Shown piece by piece: positions 7,401-8,242 of a stretch of DNA of 8,242 nucleotides (its first letter is position 1; each line of letters begins with the position of its first letter). The translations under genes were made by a program, and so were the position numbers. This stretch comes from an uncultured Burkholderiaceae bacterium (GTDB taxonomy: Bacteria; Pseudomonadota; Gammaproteobacteria; Burkholderiales; Burkholderiaceae_C), in the NCBI GenBank assembly GCA_938022295.1, contig CALIDR010000047.1, positions 1 to 8,242 on the forward strand, written 5' to 3'. The notes below the pieces were generated by a model. The model saw only the letters and a list, made by a program, of their open reading frames with translations, did not search any database and was not told where the DNA came from.

Positions 7401-7493
7401 CTCGTCGTCGCCGCCGCCTCGGCCGCGCCGCTGCTGGTGCGCGAGACGCTCAAGCGCACCGCCGGCACGCCGGCAGGCGGAGGTGGCGCGTGA
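4461..7493 (+). CDS. P-type cation-transporting ATPase, Ca2+/PEGLP type, with HMA-like N-terminal domain
   Basis: A 1010-residue ATP-driven ion pump of the inner membrane. Residues 1-75 form an alpha/beta domain resembling HMA domains but without CxxC. An Ala/Pro-rich linker (76-121) follows, then a P2-type core. This has a cation-ATPase N-terminal segment (GLTAAEAAARLARDGRNEI), TM1-2, the actuator TGES (288-291), TM4 PEGLP (405-409), the phosphorylation site DKTGT with D448, KGRP in the nucleotide domain (578-581), MITGD (673-677) and TGDGINDGP (745-753). TM5 TNLSE (812-816) and TM6 WTNIATD (839-845) keep the Asn, Glu, Thr and Asp residues that bind Ca2+ in SERCA. Four further helices follow. 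Ca2+ or another divalent cation (Mg2+, Mn2+) is plausible; the substrate is unproven. In-frame starts at 4449 and 4437 are possible. It overlaps the next gene by 4 nt (GTGA), so the two are probably co-translated. Confidence 0.92.
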   Translation: MADVVVAARGRRWARLRVRGLLRNAELAARLQRQALAAGGGCTVSLDTGTVRVEIGDAAAEARWMAVIVRCLRESADAVTPPRRSAAPAPPTARATRPAAAPPATATPALPPPAEHDAAPHAVPLSRLLATLGDGGRPLDPARGLTAAEAAARLARDGRNEIRDVTGRSAGEILLDQFKSVPVALLGASAGLALTTRAFADAAAIGAVLAANSGLGFVTERRAEETVSSLRRLAPRLATVLRDGEPVAIDSRDVVVGDVLLLQPGEPVAADARVIEAHRLATNEAALTGESLPVKKQAHDALPADTPLGERTNMVFLGTVVSGGAGRAVVVATAERAALGRIRELAQKAESPRTRLQVELDVLGRRLAIGAAILCVGVFAIGALRARPLLPLLRTAVSLGVAAIPEGLPTVATSLLAAGIRSLRDRQIYARRLDAVENLGAVDTVCFDKTGTLTFNRMSVASLTLGLELYPVDDAAAVPPLPEGWLRVAALCNSVERADNGDGANGANGGNDGIGAGARWQGSSTELAIVAFAEARGADVAALRRSHPLLGVRQRSEHHPYMVTLHASAERGLLVAVKGRPDEVLARCETWFDGVAVQPLGADTRVALLALNDRLAGRGERVLALAMRQHPDRTYGETGGLCWLGMVGLADPLRPDLPAMMQRFRAAGIRPLMITGDQLGTARAVAERIGLADGEHVVDAGQLPEQAEALVDVVERASGFARTSPAMKLEIVRALQRRGHVVAMTGDGINDGPALKTADVGVAMGVTGTDFAHAMSDLVLRDDHPAAMLTAVEQGRTAFLNIQKSVRYLVATNLSELAATTVAVAAGLPEPFDPLALLWTNIATDIWPAIALGLEPPEPGVLERPPVSLKEGLLARRDWGAVGVDAGVMTLASLASFGFGLARYGASPQARTLAFMTLTSSQLLYALAARSSRPLVGGGLAPNPMLRHAVGWSLLVQAGTVALPFMRRLLRTAPIGVADALVVAAASAAPLLVRETLKRTAGTPAGGGGA
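5971..6006 (+). repeat. Imperfect 9-bp tandem repeat encoding an Asn/Gly-rich loop
   Basis: Four degenerate 9-bp units run in succession: CGAATGGTG, CGAATGGCG, GGAATGACG and GAATTGGCG. They encode ANG-ANG-GND-GIG inside the nucleotide-binding domain of the ATPase. AAT replaces the otherwise usual AAC and the stretch is visibly less GC-rich than its surroundings. The unit is a multiple of three, so copy-number change would lengthen the loop without breaking the frame. Confidence 0.6.
7479..7484 (+). promoter_or_regulatory. Ribosome binding site for the second P-type-ATPase-like gene
   Basis: GGAGGT lies 5 nt before GTG 7490, inside the final codons of the preceding ATPase. It fixes the GTG of the GTGA stop-start overlap as the translation start. 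Confidence 0.75.
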
Positions 7494-8242
7494 GCGGCGC
7501 CGCGATCCTGCACGAGACGCGCGAGCGGCTGCGGCTGGCGCTGCCGCCGCGCGCCGATGCCGCCACCGTGCAGGCACGCCTGGAGCAACTGCCCGGTGTG
7601 CGCACGGTGCGCGTCAACGGCACGCTGCACTGCGTCGTCGTCGGCCACGACGGCCGGTCGGCAACGCGCGACGGCGTGCTCGCCTGCCTCGACCAGGTCT
7701 GCCAGCCCACGCGCCCGCCGCGCCGCGGCGGGGCCGCTGCCGCGCCGCGGCGCCGCCGCCGCGAAAGCGCGGCCGCGGTGTGGACGCCGGCGCTGATGGC
7801 GATCGCGCTGCCGCTGCTGCCCGCGAACTGGCGCGCCGGCGGGGCGCTGGCCACCGTGGCCGCGCGCGCCGTCGCGCAGCGCGAGCACTGGCGGCGCGAC
7901 CCAGCCGCCGTGCTGCTCGACGCCACTGCGCTGGCTGCAGCCGCGCTCAGCGGCCACCCGCTCGTCGTCACGGCGTCGGTGCTCGCGCGCACGCTGTCGG
8001 AGTCGTGGTCGGCGCGCCTGGTCGACCAGGCCGACGCGCTGCTCGCCCACCTGCTGCCGGTCGAAGCGCCGACGTACCCGGTGCGCACGCCGGCGCGCGG
8101 CCGCCGCGCGTGGGTCGCGACGCCGCTCGCGCAGCTGCGCGCCGGCGACCGCCTGCGGCTCGAGGCCGGCGCCGTGGTGCCGGTCGACGGCCGCGTCGCC
8201 GCCGGCCAAGCGACGCTCGCGCCGGCGGTGCACCACGCCAGC
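7490..8242 (+). CDS. P-type ATPase-like protein, heavy-metal (P1B) type, N-terminal part (runs off right edge)
   Basis: 251 residues are visible from GTG 7490 and the frame is open to the window end. Residues 1-55 form an HMA-like domain (ILHETRERLRLALPP, then LEQLPGVRTVRVNGTLHCVV) with no CxxC. An Arg/Pro-rich linker (74-92) leads to hydrophobic segments at about 97-112, 115-128 and 139-168, as in P1B ATPases before the actuator domain. The actuator is recognised by LRAGDRLRLEAGAVVPVDGRV (216-236), which matches the family pattern of a GD, a P/A-G and a PVDG. Where DESxLTGES is expected, the sequence reads LAPAVHHAS (243-251), so the TGE dephosphorylation motif seems lost. Catalytic P-domain motifs lie beyond the window. 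GTGA overlap with the upstream pump implies co-expression. It may be a partner, or a separate pump whose actuator sequence has diverged. Its ion is unknown. Confidence 0.75.
   Translation, partial: MSGAAILHETRERLRLALPPRADAATVQARLEQLPGVRTVRVNGTLHCVVVGHDGRSATRDGVLACLDQVCQPTRPPRRGGAAAAPRRRRRESAAAVWTPALMAIALPLLPANWRAGGALATVAARAVAQREHWRRDPAAVLLDATALAAAALSGHPLVVTASVLARTLSESWSARLVDQADALLAHLLPVEAPTYPVRTPARGRRAWVATPLAQLRAGDRLRLEAGAVVPVDGRVAAGQATLAPAVHHAS

Noticed and set aside
4419..7577. 1052-codon open frame on the minus strand opposite the P-type ATPase
   Set aside because: It is a by-product of GC-rich codons in the true gene; the translation is Arg/Ala/Gly/His-rich low complexity with no recognisable domain, while the plus strand holds all ATPase motifs.

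Overview
The window is a very GC-rich (well above 70% by eye) bacterial chromosome segment. Codons end almost always in G or C and genes are packed with overlapping or near-touching ends. Together with the protein families, this suggests a betaproteobacterium, most likely Burkholderiales (Rubrivivax/Leptothrix-like); that placement is inference. No RNA genes, insertion sequences, CRISPR arrays or phage genes are visible, and no gap between genes exceeds about 100 bases.

Layout: (1) Positions 1-1368, minus strand, hold the N-terminal 456 residues of a class III (glutamate-1-semialdehyde aminomutase-like) PLP aminotransferase with an N-terminal hydrophobic anchor; it runs off the left edge. (2) Only 19 bp away and divergent, a plus-strand three-gene unit begins: a phosphatidylserine decarboxylase (1388-2329), a GT28/MGDG-synthase-like glycosyltransferase (2329-3498) and a calcineurin-like metallophosphoesterase that closely resembles the PlcP phospholipases C (3521-4369). 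A long imperfect hairpin spans the stop codon of the glycosyltransferase gene. (3) A 91-bp spacer (4370-4460) contains a terminator-like inverted repeat and a Pho-box-like direct repeat. (4) A 1010-residue P-type cation ATPase of the Ca2+/PEGLP type (4461-7493) follows. It overlaps by 4 bp the start of a second P-type-ATPase-like protein (7490 to the right edge) of the heavy-metal type. Both carry a cysteine-poor, HMA-like N-terminal domain.

How the genes may work together: the decarboxylase makes phosphatidylethanolamine, a PlcP-type enzyme can strip phospholipids to diacylglycerol, and a GT28 enzyme can add sugar to diacylglycerol. The trio therefore reads as a membrane-lipid remodelling operon that swaps phospholipid for glycolipid, as in phosphate-starved bacteria. 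The aminotransferase could supply or modify an amino group in a related lipid or polyketide pathway, but this is not shown. The tandem ATPases look like a separate membrane transport module. The right-hand one has an apparently degenerate actuator motif and may be a regulatory or non-cycling partner.
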